Source of the DNA: Diadophis punctatus similis
Taxonomy: Eukaryota; Chordata; Lepidosauria; Squamata; Dipsadidae
Assembly (NCBI GenBank): GCA_023053685.1
Contig: JALIGW010000003.1
Coordinates: forward strand, 52,751,496 to 52,815,495
Direction of reading: 5' to 3'
DNA length: 64,000 nt
Shown: positions 20,560 to 33,370 of the stretch, piece after piece
Position numbering within the stretch: the first letter of the stretch is position 1
How the letters are laid out: each line of letters opens with the position of its first letter
Program-made: the position numbers and the translations under genes
Notes under the pieces: generated by a model
Database searches by the model: none
The model's input: only the letters and a program-made list of their open reading frames with translations
What the model was told of the DNA's origin: nothing

Positions 20560-21715
20560 ACAATGTGATGCCATTTAACACCTCCTCCCCCCATTTAGCA
20601 CAAGATGATATATCTTATGCATCAGGATTCCCTATTTGGTGTCCTTCAGAAGAATTCAACTTCAATTTCCATCATCTCCAGATGTTAAATCCAACCCACC
20701 TGGAAGGCAGTAAGTAAAGGAAAGCTGCTATTGCCCCAGGATACATTTCTGATATGAAATCTAGGAATACAATTAGTCAGAGGTCAAGAGAGTTTGTTAA
20801 CTTGGCCTCAATCCTGTGGAATAAATATGGATATTGTACTCACAAATGTTTTATCCACAGATTTTGCACATTTTGTTCTTAGCAAATTTTGCAACAGAAC
20901 TGGCTTCATGTCACAAACTGTTAGCTAAGGCCCCCACCAAAATACCTCCTTTGATAGAGTCTACGTATCCTTTCTTTAGTTAATGCACTTTGTCAGCAAG
21001 CTTGAAATATGGATTCTGATTCACTTCTATTTATTTTATACAGCGTTCTTTGGCACCCTGCAAATTCAGCCTATTCATTTCATTTCAGGCAATGCAATCC
21101 GGCATAGTCTTAATGTTGCCACTCTGTCTTTGTATGCTTGCAAATCTGACAGCCCTGTGCCCACTGACCCTCCTTTACCCCACCTCTCCAAAATCCCTTC
21201 TTTGTCATTTCAAGGGGGGGGGAGGAATTTCTCTGAAATATAATAAAAAGCCCTTAGTGGAGACATTAGAGAATAAAGCCAAGCGAGTTTCTCTTTTGCA
21301 TGAGTTCACTAATATAATCAATGAAGAAGCACATACGAAGTGGGGGGGGAGGGGGACAAAAGGTGTTTTAGTAAAAACAAAGGCAAAGGAGGAGGAGAAG
21401 AGAGGAGAAGTGGGGGAAAGGAAAGAAGAAATTATTCTTTTGGCAAAATAGAAATGGGATTCTATCCAGGTATCATTTGCAAAACATTGGAAGAAATTAC
21501 ATTTCTATTTGGGGGGAAATGAACACCCAGGTGATAATGGAAGAGAGCCCAATGAAATTGAAATTTATGACTTTGCAAATGACTAACAGATATACAGATA
21601 CCCCCATCTGAGTCTCCTCCTCTTTTCCATCTCTTTGCTCTGAACCGATGAGAAGAGGGAAAGGAAAATAGAATGAAGCTTTTTCCAGATTCAAGCCATG
21701 GGGTGGAGGGGGGAG

Positions 21716-21754
<39 letters not shown>

Positions 21755-22985
21755 GAAGGAGGCAGTAAGAATGGAAAACAAGAGATGACATTAACGCCTA
21801 TGATAACATTGTCACCGCCAATGTAAATTGACGTGCTACATAGTCAACAGGACACACTTGGCTGCCCGCAAGTGGGAAGTACTTAAATCTTGGCACTGAT
21901 AAATGAAATATTTTTAAGGGAGCTAATCAGTGAAAATGGGGTTTCATCAGGCACTGACATGTCTTGCTTGCTTCAGTGAACCCAAGAGAGAAAAATGATT
22001 GCATAGTGCAGACCGGAGAGACGCACGCAAAGTATTGCGTATGCACAGAGCGAGGAAGCCAGGGGTGGTAGGAAAGGCTGTGCTAAGGATCCTAAATTCA
22101 GCACTGATCTGGGTCCCAGCTACTCCTGAGCTTGTACATGTTTCAGACCCCGCACATACCGGGGGCTTCCTTCTCTCCTTCCTATGTCCCAGGCGTGCTC
22201 TCTCTTTCTCTGTGTGTGTCTCATACATTTGATAAATGTGTTTGTGTGGAACGGAGTTGGTGCAAATCCCCAATCTGCAGCCTGCTGGGCTCTGTTGCCT
22301 CAACAGCAGGCTAGCCAGTATTTCTGGATAAACACTAATAAATCTTTCTTTTCTTAGTGGCAATCAATCATTTCTCGTGTCTTTCCTTCTCCTTACTAGT
22401 CTTCAAAATAGTAAAAAATAGGACTCAAATTAAAAGTACTGGGACCTTTTGGGTTAAAGGAGGAACAGAAGACAAGAGCAATGAGGAGAAAAGAAGAAAG
22501 GAGAAAAGATAGAGAAGACAAGGTCTTGTGAGGTGCCCTGAGATTGCTATCATCAGAGGGGGAGGTGTTTAAAGACCTCTCAAATATAAGAGGCACATAT
22601 TTGCATTTTGAGAAACATCACCTTGCTTTGTGGGAGCAAATATGTGATTTGGCATACCAGGGTTCAGGCTGCATCTCAACTCTTTCATGGCAGCCATTTT
22701 GTGAGCGTTCCCATGAAATATTTTCAAAATTGCAAACATGCCCACTGAGCTTCGAGGGGGAAGGAAAAGTTAAAGCCAAATAGGAAGCATAACAAAGAAT
22801 AACACAGAACAAGAATCAATTTATTTCTGATGTTTCACAGTTTTGAAGCTAGATGCTTTGCTCAAGCATTAGGTTAAAGCACCTGGTGATAAGGGTCTGT
22901 TCTATGTTGTCTCGTGGCTTGCTATATTAAAATAATGCATTAAAACATTATATTAAACAATTGATTACATACATACATGCTTCAT
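20560..22985. other. Unique DNA with a (GA)n run; possible conserved element at 21780-21960
   Basis: Contains (GA)n at 21719-21750 and several G runs near 21214 and 21340. The stretch 21784-21960 (ACATTAACGCCTATGATAAC to GGGTTTCATCAGGCACTGAC) is unique and complex. Open frames here are short, overlap on both strands and have no domains. Confidence 0.4.
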
Positions 22986-22987
22986 AA

Positions 22988-23075
22988 ATTTCCTTCCTTC
23001 CCTCCTTCCCTCCCTCCCTCCCTCTTCCTTTCTTCCTTCCTTCCTTCCTTCCTTCCTTCCTTCCTTCCTTTCTTC
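22988..23075. repeat. (TTCC)n microsatellite, interrupted
   Basis: TTCC/CCTCC units with small interruptions over about 88 bp. Confidence 0.95.
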
Positions 23076-23844
23076 TCCCTAAACTCTATCCAACCAATAC
23101 TTTCTCAGTCTTCACCTTCCCCTTGGCCCTTTCACTCTTCCTTTCATATATTTTGCAACTGAATTCTTGTTCCTTTTCTCTCTATGATCAAAACACCTCA
23201 ATGTATTTCTTTTTTAACTGGCCACTCTTTTTTTTACTGAGTTCGTTTTACTATAGAACCTTCTGTTTTTGACCCAGATCATGTTTTCCAAACACATTTC
23301 GTAATTCCATTCCCAATGTATTTTGCTACTTCTATCTTTTTCTTTGCAAGACACAGTTCTTACTTTCATACCACAACTGTATAAACAGCCATTTTGGGTT
23401 CTTTTGAGAACTGTTCATTCCTCATAACAATTCACATATTATTCTACCAACATCCGCATGTCTCAGGATTTCTCCATCCATTTCTCCATCTTTAGTAAAC
23501 ATTCACATAAAGCATACAAATCCCTCTCCTTACTGTAGGTTGGTTTCCTTGTTTTGCTATTTATGAATAACTTGGAAAAAAGCCATTCCATTTTCACTGT
23601 CAGGCAGTGAAAATCAGGCAGTCTGATACATTAATTTTCATATCCATACTTCTGGCTGCATCACATAATCTATCTAACATTTGCTGCAAAGGATTAAGGT
23701 TTTCAGCCAACAGCAGGGTATCATTTGCATACAGAAGTAAAATACATTCACTTTCCAAACCAAGATGCATTTATTGCCATCACAAGCATTCCTTATATAT
23801 TTATTTATACAGCAATCAAAAGTAAAAATCACATTTCTCTTACT

Positions 23845-23881
23845 CTCTGCTCAATTTGCTATTTGAGCAAATTGAGCAGAG
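23845..23881. repeat. Perfect 16-bp hairpin, 5-nt loop
   Basis: CTCTGCTCAATTTGCT (23845-23860) and its exact complement AGCAAATTGAGCAGAG (23866-23881) surround ATTTG. The form is typical of a replication template switch. Confidence 0.9.
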
Positions 23882-23999
23882 CATTATTTTCATGTATGCT
23901 TTGTTTGTTTGTTTGCTTGTTTAATCAATATATAGTCATCTCAACCTGTGGGTGGTGGTGAACAATATTAAAACAATGAACAATGTTAAAAGTAAAAAA

Positions 24000-24310
24000 A
24001 AAAAACAGTGACAACAACTACAAAAATTAAAATGCCTAGCAGCTGAGAGAAATACGAACAAAACATTCATCATTAACATAGTCAGAAATGGGTCCCTTCA
24101 CGCAATCAGAGTCCCAGGTACAGTCCCAGGTCTTGAGGGTCTTGAGGAAGGCCAGCAGAGTGGGGGTCAACCTGATTTCTGGAGGATTAATATTTCAAAG
24201 GGTGGCACTGTGGTCGAAAAGGCTCACCTTCTGTGTCCTGTCAGCCAGCACTCTTTAGCTGACAGGAATCAGCACATGCCCATCACATCCAGCAAACAAT
24301 CTTCATCTCC
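24000..24310 (-). mobile_element. L2 LINE 3' end
   Basis: The minus strand encodes an EIRLTPTLLAFLKTLKTW-like L2 C-terminus, followed by a GCATTTTAATTTTTGTAG tail. It lies inside the decayed LINE region. Confidence 0.55.
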
Positions 24311-25779
24311 ACGTTCCTGTGAATCATTCTATGATTCAAAGTAATTCACTTTTTCATGTTCTTTTTGTAACTCCATAAGCATGCAATTTATATAATATGA
24401 CCTGTCGAAGAATAAAAATCTGTTCTGCACACCCTTTGCTTGCAGAAAGCTGACTACCTTTGCCAAATGTCAAATGTTATTACCTCTTGTGCCCTTTCCA
24501 TCGGGAGTCTGCCAAATAACACCCCAGGTACACCTACCAAATTAATCCTTTACTCCCAGACCACCAGATTTTCCATTCACTCATGCTAACCTGGTCTTCT
24601 AGAGTGAACAACAAATGAATTGTCCCAATTGTTAGCCACCGGTGCAGTTTTCATTCAATGTTATGCATGTCATACAACTATTCCTTAAGCAAATTGCTAC
24701 TGTTGCTGTTGTTATTATTATTATTATTTATCCTGCCTTTTTTATATATAACTCAGGATGGTGAATATAGCTAATACTTCTGCCCATCTTTATTTTATTA
24801 TCCAGTTACACTATCTACATCTGCAGCCTTATTGTTTTTCAACATTCTCATAGCATTTATAACTTCCTTGTTGTCAAGCTTTTTGGATGTTAACATTTAT
24901 AATATTCAGTTCCACTGGTCAAAATTTCACTAATACTCTCATACAAATCTCGAAATTATTTCATCCAGAATTTGCTCACTTCGGTTTTATCCCAAATCAT
25001 TTCATCATTTTATTTTTAATTTCATTCCTTCTACTGGAGGCTCCTTGTTTAGCCATTTTCACTCACTTCCAAAACATATTTTTCTTTCTGTCAAAGTCGC
25101 TCTTTGTTTTCTCAGCCTCTTTTAATCTTAACCATTCCTTATTCTTTCTGACTATATTTTTTACTATTCTTTTTTTCTGCATACCCATTAAAGTATCTTT
25201 TCTCATCTTCATGTTTTACAGTGTTAATTCATGTGTTTTTTTCTCATCCACAGTCCCTTTTACGTCATCAATGCACCAAGTGTTATTTTTCATATTCCCT
25301 GTTAATATAGTTCCATATATCACAGAATCTCCTCTTATTAAAGAAGAAAAGCATACAGCAGTATCATTTAACTATTTAATTCACTATTTATGTTATTGAA
25401 AGAATGCTAAAAAGTTAGCTAAGCTAAGTGAAAATTGAAACTTTTGTCCATGCAATAAATCCAACCTACACACACTAAGCAACATACTAATGAACGCAAT
25501 CCAAACAGGAATCATTTTGTAGAGTTATCACTACTTAACTATTGTTGCATTCCTCAATGATCATTCATACATTCACATTGCTGTTCCTAATACTAGAGTG
25601 TTAGATCTTTCAATGCAGACCTTAGACCACAACTGGGAATAAATTTGTATTTTTGATTCTGAAGAAATATTCTGAATGGCTATGCAATTAGTAAAAATAA
25701 CTACCTGAAATCAGATGCCTCCCTAACTACTAGCCAGCGGATTCTCAATCAGGTATTCGGGCTGCCTTCAAAATGAGAA

Positions 25780-26320
25780 GTCGAGCTGTTAAAGAAAGAC
25801 AATGGAGACGGATTGGGAAATTGCAAAGGACGGAAATGTGAGATTTAGGCCATTGCAATTAAAAGCATTCCCATGTCAAGAATTCTCTAAAAGAAATGGA
25901 AGGACACTGTGATTCCCACAATGGACGAATGGCTGCAAAAATTGATGGAGTAGGCAGAGATGGCTAAATTGACTGCTTTGATTGAAAAACACAATTTTGT
26001 TTCTACTTGGAAACCATTTTTTTGGACTTTGTGCTTGAGGTGAAAAAAAAACTGATTTTGGGTTTTGCTGATTAGATAGGTTTGTTGCTATAGAAGTGGC
26101 TGTTATATATTACTGTACTATATAAAAGTAAAAAGTTAAGGGTTCATGTTATTACCTTATTCTACTGCACCAAAAGGAGCTGGAAGTCAATGCTTTCCCA
26201 TCTACCCTATACTTTTGTCTCTTCCCCTTTTCCTCCCTTATTTTACTATTATTTCCCTTTTCTTTGTCTTTCTTTGTATTAAATTTGAAACCAAAATAAT
26301 TCTTTCAAAGAAGGACACAG
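25780..26320 (+). mobile_element. L1-like LINE 3' end
   Basis: Broken frames read PTMDEWLQKLME, a stop, then AEMAKLTALIEKHN and STWKPFFWTL, a pattern of L1 ORF2 C-termini. A pyrimidine-rich, non-coding 3' part follows (26130-26320). Target duplication not found. Confidence 0.6.
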
Positions 26321-26329
26321 AGGACTGAT

Positions 26330-26930
26330 GGGCAAGCTAGGGAAAGTCACATGTTCTTCTTTGGGCAGAAACTGCCAAAGCAAGAACAACAAGCCACAAC
26401 TTAAAAGCAATGTGCCTCTGTTATCAGTCATTTAAACAAGGATTTGTTCTTGATCATTTAGCTCCAGAAAGCCAAGGGTTTAGTCTGTGTTTCTTCATTA
26501 AATGGTAGGGTTTGGGGTTTTTTTTTTGTTTTGTTTTTTTTGTTTTTTTTTTTGCAGCCTGGGTGAAAGACCACTGCTTGCACTACTAGTGATTAAGTGG
26601 AAATTAAGTGATGCAGCTCATTGATACCACATAAAAGTTCCCAAATAATTACTGGCCCTTCTTATTTCTCATTATTTAAAGAATGGAATGGAGTTCTTTA
26701 TAGGATATAATTCTTTATTGGCCAAGTAAGATTAGACACCCAAAGAGCAGTACGGGCACAGGAGATGGTAGAAAAGAAATATGAGTCCAACATTATTTTT
26801 CTTCTCCTGCCTCCTTTTCTTTGGTGCCATTCAGTGCTGGAAAATGTTCTCATTGCAGATAAATACATGAAAAATGCCCAAGTTTGGCCCTCAGTTAGCA
26901 AAAGTTTGCCTGTCCCTCTCTCTATCACAT
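26330..26930. other. Unique DNA with a T/G-rich low-complexity run
   Basis: 26518-26561 is a T-rich run with G interruptions. No exon or repeat family recognised. Confidence 0.45.
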
Positions 26931-26932
26931 TA

Positions 26933-27067
26933 CCGTGTTTCCCCGAAAATAAGACCCTGTCTTATATTTTTTTGAACCCTGAGATAAGCGCTTGGCCTTA
27001 TTGCCATGCACTCAAAAGCCCGATTGGTCTTATTATCAGGGGATGTCTTATTTTGGGGGAAACAGGG
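26933..27067. mobile_element. TA-target MITE (CCGTGTTTCCCC ends), 135 bp
   Basis: Starts CCGTGTTTCCCCGAAAATAA after TA (26931-26932) and ends TTTTGGGGGAAACAGGG before TA (27068-27069). Internal AAGACC / GGTCTTATT repeats are inverted. It has the same overall design as the CCGTATTTTTC MITEs. Confidence 0.85.
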
Positions 27068-27286
27068 TAGCACCACATGTACATCTTCATAGTGAATCCT
27101 TGTGAGGTGTAGTTGTAATTACACCTATTAGGATCTTCGGTAACAACTTTATGATCTCACCTCAGTTGTCCTAATCTCTTTCTCGGTGGAGTGGAAACTG
27201 TATTGCTTTACTTCATGCACTATTGTAAGCAACCTCAACCAACTGACCATAAAAGTTATAAACCAGAATGTGTGTGTGTATGAGAG

Positions 27287-27377
27287 GGGGGAGGGAGGGA
27301 GGGAGGGAGGGAGGGAGAGGGAGGGAGGGAGAGAGGAAGAGGGGGGAGGGAGGGAGGGAGGGAGGGAGGGAGGGAGG

Positions 27378-27454
<77 letters not shown>
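27287..27454. repeat. Purine tract: (GGGA)n then (GA)n, about 168 bp
   Basis: A strand made almost entirely of G and A, with G-rich blocks near 27287-27380 and pure GA to 27454. Open frames across it (Arg/Glu or Ser/Leu/Pro) are artefacts. Confidence 0.97.
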
Positions 27455-27458
<4 letters not shown>

Positions 27459-27459
27459 C

Positions 27460-28640
27460 CTTTGTTAATTTTTTTTTGCAGAAACAATTGGTCCCAGAAT
27501 GAATTTGCCTAGATCTATAGCTATTGGGTAACTTGAAAAGATCTAAATATGTAATGTAAACCACCATCCTGCTGTCACAGAAGACCAATAATTAAAGACT
27601 TATAGGTGTAACAGTCAGCAAGAGTAAGTGAATTATAGGAATGTGGAAGTGTGTGTATGTGAGCATAGACCTTGTCCTTATATCACAGCAACATTAAAAA
27701 AAAAAGGTTCGAACTGCAATTCCCAGGGTGATCATGAAATGAAAATGTCCTTCGATTACAGACCGTTTTAAGACATGATTATTTCATGTGCATGATATTA
27801 AGAAAATGACAGATGAAAATTCATCATGAAAGAAATTAATACTTAAACATTTAAACAAAGACTCCCTTGTGATTTTCCACCTCCATTCTGACACATTAAT
27901 GAGTTATTATTTCCTTCTCTTTCCTTTGAAAAAAATAATAAACCAACAACCCAGGAATAAAGATATTAAAAAAGCATGATGAAAAATGCATCTAGAAAAC
28001 AAATGCATAACTACAATTGCTTTGAAGAAACAGAAAGGGGTTGTAGCTTAGCTGGAAATATGTAAAATAGAAAAATGATTTAATATCTTTTGCTAGTGGG
28101 TAAATGGTTGCTTTTGCTTTATGAAGTCAAGCAAGCTAGCGTTTGAATAATGACACTAAAATGTTGCAGGAAACCAACAAATTTAGACCTTGTTCTCTCT
28201 TCTCCCCTCCTCCTGCCTTTTATTTTTTCTTCCTCTGAACCAAAATGTACCCTTAACTCACAGCATAACAGCAAGAATAAATCAAAGCACTGCTGTAAGT
28301 TTAGAGTCACTAAAAAGCATAGATAGATTCTGGAGGCGATTTATTTCCTTTTATTGAAATGGAGGTTGTCCACTGAGAATTCCCACAATGAAGGGAGGCT
28401 CGAATCCTCTTATTTGCACCAAATTAAACATAAACAATGCTTCTTTAGGTGAGCTGGCTTTTGTCTCTGCACAATCAAATTGGTTTCAGCTTTACACAAC
28501 CCAAAGCCAAACTAGGAATAACCTCATTCAGGCAATTAGTGTAAATTATTTTTATAGAGTAAATACTTAGTGCCAAGATATTTTTCTTCCCACTGTAGCA
28601 CCCACTCAAGAACAGAACCACAATACAGTATGTATCTTGG
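27460..28640. other. Unique AT-rich DNA, possible conserved noncoding sequence
   Basis: No repeat family recognised. 27720-28080 has many TTAAT/ATTA cores and no coding potential. Confidence 0.35.
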
Positions 28641-28641
28641 G

Positions 28642-28975
28642 CAGGCGCGGGTTGCTCCTTCGTCGCTACCGGTGCGCTGCACGCGCATCTCCACATTTCA
28701 TGCGCATGCGCCCCTCGCGTGATTTTGCTTCTGCGCATGCGCAGAAGCAAAATCTCGCTGAAATCTCGCATGCGCGCCCTCTCACGAGATTCTGGTGAGA
28801 TTTTGCTTCCGCGCATGCGCAGAAGCAAAAAACCCCAGAAATTCTTTTTTAAAAGATGGCGATGCGTGCAATGGACCGGCAAAGACGGCACCGGAGCGGT
28901 TGTGTGCAAATTGCGCAATCAGCCGCTCCCTACCGGAGCTATGCACTGGACCACACCGGTAGGAACCCACCACTG
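28642..28975. mobile_element. hAT MITE, ACCGGT family, 334 bp, with NRF1-like palindromes
   Basis: Ends CAGGCGCGGGTTGCTCC and AGGAACCCACCACTG. Flanks ATCTTGGG (28634-28641) and ATCTTGCG (28976-28983) are an 8-bp duplication with one change. Sites of the form TGCGCATGCGC occur at 28701-28712, 28732-28743 and 28811-28822, the latter two inside GCTTC...GAAGC palindromes. Confidence 0.9.
28732..28743. promoter_or_regulatory. Perfect NRF1-type palindrome
   Basis: TGCGCATGCGCA is the full symmetric NRF1 consensus and sits within a larger GCTTC/GAAGC hairpin. Function is not shown. Confidence 0.4.
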
Positions 28976-29063
28976 ATCTTGCGGTTGGGAAAGGAAAATT
29001 AAACACTCTCTGTCCTGGACCTCCAAAACCCTTAGCTATTACACGTCCCCATTTCTGCATCTA

Positions 29064-29427
29064 CAGATAGCCCTCTACGTACGACCACAATTCAGCCCAA
29101 CATTTCTGTCGCTGAGTGAGACATTTGTTAGGTGAATTTTGCCCCATTTTACAACCTTTCATGCCAAATTTCTTAAGTGAATCACTTCAGTTGTTAATTT
29201 AATAGCAGGGTTGTTAAGTGAATCTGGCTTCCCCATTGACTTTGCTTGTCAGGAGGTTGCAGAAAGGGATGGCATGACCACGGGACACTGCAACTGTCGT
29301 AAATATGAGTCAGTTGCCAAGGGTCTGAATTTTGATCATGGGATCACGGGGATGCTGCAACGGTCGTAAGTGCCGTCGTAAATTTGAACAGTGGCTAAAT
29401 GAACTGTTGTAACTCAAGGACTACCTG
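29064..29427. mobile_element. pogo/mariner-like MITE, 364 bp, complete
   Basis: Starts CAGATAGCCCTCTACGTACG after TA (29062-29063) and ends AACTCAAGGACTACCTG before TA (29428-29429). It carries GTCGTAA repeats near the right end. It serves as the reference for the copies at 6685-7551 and 15026-15330. Confidence 0.88.
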
Positions 29428-29605
29428 TATTCTATGAAAACAGCTAAAACTGCTAATTCTGTTAACTGTGTTGGGTTAAGCAGGATTGTTAAGGAACCAT
29501 GTTTCCCTCTATGGTTTATCACGGTCTTATAAGCCTCATGTGATTCAGACTGTTTTCTTGGTATTCAAAATTCAGCAAGGCCCATGCAGGTTATTGCCTT
29601 TAGTA

Positions 29606-29853
29606 CAGAGTTCCCCAATGTTTCTTGCTTTGCGAACCAGTGGGGAGGGGAGAGAGGATAGTGCCATGCAAGCAGCCGGCAAGCGTGTGCATGCTCACAG
29701 CTCCATTTGCGCAAGTAATGTGCATGCACACATGTCATTCAGCAAATGGAGCGCGCACATATGTACTCTGCGCTCACCGGCCCTTTCCGTGGCCTGGTTG
29801 CAAATCCCTTATGGCCCACTAGTGGGCCGCAGACCACAGGTTGGGGACCCCTG
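29606..29853. mobile_element. hAT MITE (CAGAGTTCCCCAA ends), 248 bp
   Basis: Ends CAGAGTTCCCCAATG and GGTTGGGGACCCCTG; perfect 8-bp duplication CTTTAGTA at 29598-29605 and 29854-29861. Confidence 0.93.
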
Positions 29854-29919
29854 CTTTAGTAGGTTCCCAACTTCTGGATTCAAACCAGGGCTTCTCAGCA
29901 AACATTATTTGGAAACATG

Positions 29920-30277
29920 CAGGAGTGGGTTCCTCCCGGTTCGGACCAGATCGCCTGAATCGTTAGCGACCCGCTGGTGATGTAATTTTGGCGTCATGGA
30001 TCCGGTTCTGTCTGTGCCGGTCCGTGCTCGCCGCCATCTTTTTTTCTGAATTTTTGGGTGATTTTTCTGTGTTTGGATGGCTTTGTGCTTTGAAAAAAGC
30101 CCTCCCGCCCGCCCCCGGGTTAATACTAACCTTTATTTCTTCATCCGAAGCACAGCTGATGAGCTCCTCAGCTGTGTTTCGTGCTGAATCCACCTTCTGA
30201 GCATGCACAGAAGTGAAATCGCGCGACGGGACGTCGTGACGCGAACCGGTGGCGAAGGTAAGTGAAACCCACCCCTG
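29920..30277. mobile_element. hAT MITE, ACCGGT family, 358 bp
   Basis: Ends CAGGAGTGGGTTCCTCCCGG and GTGAAACCCACCCCTG. Flanks GAAACATG and GAAACACA share six of eight bases. The interior has CACAGCTGATGAGCTCCTCA and a Pro/Gly-rich CCCTCCCGCCCG block. Confidence 0.82.
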
Positions 30278-30289
30278 GAAACACATCAA

Positions 30290-32070
30290 GGATTTCAGCA
30301 AGGATAAGGCACAGTATGGAGGAAAAAACAGAGAACAGGGGAATTCCTGTCAAGAAGTAGAAGTCTTATCCAAATGAGAAAGAAGAAAAGGGGCATAAAT
30401 GCTGTAGAAATAAATGTAAGTCGCTAAGACTATGACAGGCATGTTGCTAAAAAACATCATTCTAATTTTAAAACCCTTTCAGTCCATAAATCTATCAAAA
30501 CCAGAAAATTGGCGAGGGAGGCCCTTGGGCTATTAGGTAAAAAGGTTGGGAAGCAATTGTTAAGAAGGATAGGAAAGCTGCAGAAAAGCTTAATGCAATG
30601 CACCAGTTTCATTATGCAAAATCCTGTGCTTGATATTATTCTTTTAGGAGAGCACCTGAAGAACTAAAGGTGTTCTACCTGAGCAGTGTAGGAGACTTTT
30701 AGCGACGGATTCATCTATTGTGGACAATTCAGATGAAGTTTTGCAACAGTGGTAAAATGAAGTTATTGCAGCGCATTGCAATCACATTTTTTTTATGCCC
30801 TTCCATCCTGTTACAGTTATGTTTTAATACATAATTGTGGTCCTGCCCCAATCTGCATTGGCAGGGCATTACTGAGGCTTTTCATAATAACTGTGTTTTT
30901 AATTACTGCTTTCTTTTCATCTTTCCCTGCTTTTGCTTCCTATTTGATGCAGCATTTCCTTCAAATCAATTGCTTTCCTGGATAAAAAGAAATTTAATTG
31001 CTGATGAATTTCCATTGCCATTCTCACTTAACACACATTTGCATTTTAAAATGAAAGGAAAAATAAAACAAAGGAATCAGTAATTATAAATAATAGCTGA
31101 CGTCATAAAAAGGCATTCAACGGGAAGGTTTTATAGTTTTTACAACTGTTTTACAGTTGTAACAGAATCAAAAGCTTCAAGAGGAAAGCTAGGAATTTAA
31201 GTTTCAGGACATCTTTCTAAATTGACCTTACTTTGAGTTTTCATTAATGAAGAATCAGGGTCATGAGAATAACGTTGGATATTATAAAGTTATTGTAGGT
31301 GTTGTGTGGAACAATTATTTTAATTATGTGTCTCTCTGATTGCAAACATATTATTCCTTCTTATTGAACAAACATGATAAAAAGTGATAAACTTTAAAGG
31401 TTACTGACAAATTGACTAATCAGAACACCCAAGTAATTGTGTTTTTTTTTAAAAAAGCTCAGTTTTTTTCAATCTTTGGGGGGGGGGAAATAATCTGAAC
31501 TCTCTTCTTATTGATGGATTTGAAAATAGCTAATTGTCTGACATGAAAAACCAGGTCCACATCTGAAGGTTCAATTTATTGTTTAAAGTCTATATATCTT
31601 CTCAACTAATGATCAGTTCCTGGTTATTAGTTAGATAAGGATAATGGCAATCAAGGACAATTGAACTTTGTTTGTGGCTATATATAAACAAAAACAGAGA
31701 GAGTGCCCTCAAGCCACCAGTCACCCCATGGTTGCATGATTGCATCCCATTCCTGGATTCTTATGCTAGTTGACAGAGCCAAATCTTAACACTCTTCTGG
31801 AAGATCAACACAGTGGAGGACAATTTTAACTCAAGAGGCAGAATTTTTCAACATGCAGAAAAAGAACCTTGAACTAAGAAAGAGCTGGCCTTGTTTATAT
31901 GAAATAAAAACCTGTACCATCGAACATCTATGATTATTGGGATACACAATCCTTGGATTAAACAGAATGCCATAAATTCTCATATCTTTTATTTAATCTA
32001 AATTCTGCTTTACCATTCTCTAAAACATTGGGCAATTGCAAACATCTGTTCACTGCTTGACATTTCAAAC
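30290..32070. other. Long unique stretch, best candidate for conserved noncoding DNA
   Basis: I see no transposon ends here. 30770-31160 is complex AT-rich text with TTTAATTACTG, AATTTAATTGCTGATGAAT, ATTTGCAT-like and TGACGTCA-like cores. No long reading frame with a domain exists. A G-run lies at 31480-31489. Confidence 0.4.
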
Positions 32071-32073
32071 ACT

Positions 32074-32284
<211 letters not shown>

Positions 32285-33077
32285 CTGGTATTAAATAATA
32301 GCTATACTTAGAGTTTTTCTTCAGTGTACTGAATTGGGGTACATGCTTGCTGGCTATTAAGAAGAGATTCTGAAGCATACTTCAATTTAAGACATTAGCT
32401 AAAGCAACTCAATTGTCCAAGTTTCAAATATTGACTGGAATGCTATGCCTAAATATGAACCACAAAGCCATTGTATACAGAACATTTTATACACATATGT
32501 ATAAAAACAAAGCTCCATCTGTATCAGCTTGTGTATTCCATTCAATTTACCAGTACTTTTCCCCCCCTTCTCTGTTAACCCTAATCAGTTTTTCCCCCTT
32601 AAAGCTTGATTCTTATTAGATATAAAAGGTAAACATTTCCCTATCCAGTTGTGTCCGACTCTAGGGCGCAATGCTCACCTCCATTTTTTGGCCGAGGGAG
32701 CCAGCATTGTCCGAAGACATTTTCCATGGTCATGTGGCCAGCATAGCTATACGCCAAAAGCACATGGAACACTGTTACCTTCCCACTGAAGTGGTACCTA
32801 TTTACCGTATTTTTTGGAGTATAAGACACACCTTTTTGCACCCCAAAAGTGGGTGCGTCTTATACACAGAATACAGCCATTTTTGGCCTCCCAAAGCCCC
32901 GTCACTGCATCCCATTTTTGCAAAAAACGGAGGCATTTTTGCCTTTCCCCATCCCCTAGGAGTGCTCTGCAGGCTTCCCAAACCCTCTGCATGCCTTGTT
33001 TTTGGGAAAAAAACGGCCGAAAAATGGGCTGTTTTTTGCAAAAATTGGGGTGTTTTTGCCTTCTAATTACCCCATCT

Positions 33078-33295
33078 AGCATGACTGGAGGAGGAATTCT
33101 GGGAGTTGAAGTCCACTAGTCTTAAAGCTGTCAAGTTTGAAGACCCCTGGGTTAGGGGTTAGGAGTGCAAGGGTCTTCCAACTTGGCAAGTTTAAGACTT
33201 GTGGACTTCAACTCCCCCCATTCCTGAGCTAGCATGACTGGAGGAGGAATTCTGGGAGTTGAAGTCCACAAGTCTTAAAGCTGTCAAATTTGAAG
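33078..33295. mobile_element. Two incomplete hAT family A MITEs
   Basis: GCATGACTGGAGGAGGAATTC occurs twice (33078 and 33233 regions), each followed by the TGGGAGTTGAAGTCCAC arm. Only the second has a left arm (CTTCCAACTTGGCAAG). The pattern suggests one copy plus a partial duplication. Confidence 0.65.
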
Positions 33296-33370
33296 TTTGT
33301 AAAAAGTGTACATGGTTGTAAAAAGTGTACATGGTTGTAAAAAGTGTACATGGATGTAAAAAGCATTCTG
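33296..33370. repeat. 19-bp minisatellite, about 3.5 units
   Basis: GTAAAAAGTGTACATGGTT repeats three times, with a fourth diverged copy ending near 33370. Confidence 0.92.

Larger units (their letters stand above)
23160..25400 (-). mobile_element. Strongly decayed non-LTR retrotransposon, interrupted
   Basis: Reading the minus strand, 24830-25400 gives a basic linker rich in K/E and the segment EVINAMRMLKNNKAADVD, a typical start of a LINE RT domain. At 23600-23730 it gives LLLYANDTLLLAENLNPLQQ and MKINVSDCLIF, the YADD-box region with the first D changed to N. Many stops and frameshifts are present. An L2 tail (24000-24310) and unique DNA lie between the parts. It may be RTE-like, but the clade is uncertain. 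Confidence 0.55.

Noticed and set aside
24887..25399. 170-codon plus-strand Phe/Ile-rich frame resembling a membrane protein
   Set aside because: Antisense of a Lys/Glu-rich linker of a decayed LINE; hydrophobicity is a strand artefact.
27149..27588. Ser/Leu/Pro and Arg/Glu-rich frames
   Set aside because: Translation of a purine microsatellite.
33296..33370. CRISPR-like array
   Set aside because: Direct tandem 19-bp units with no spacers, in a vertebrate genome.
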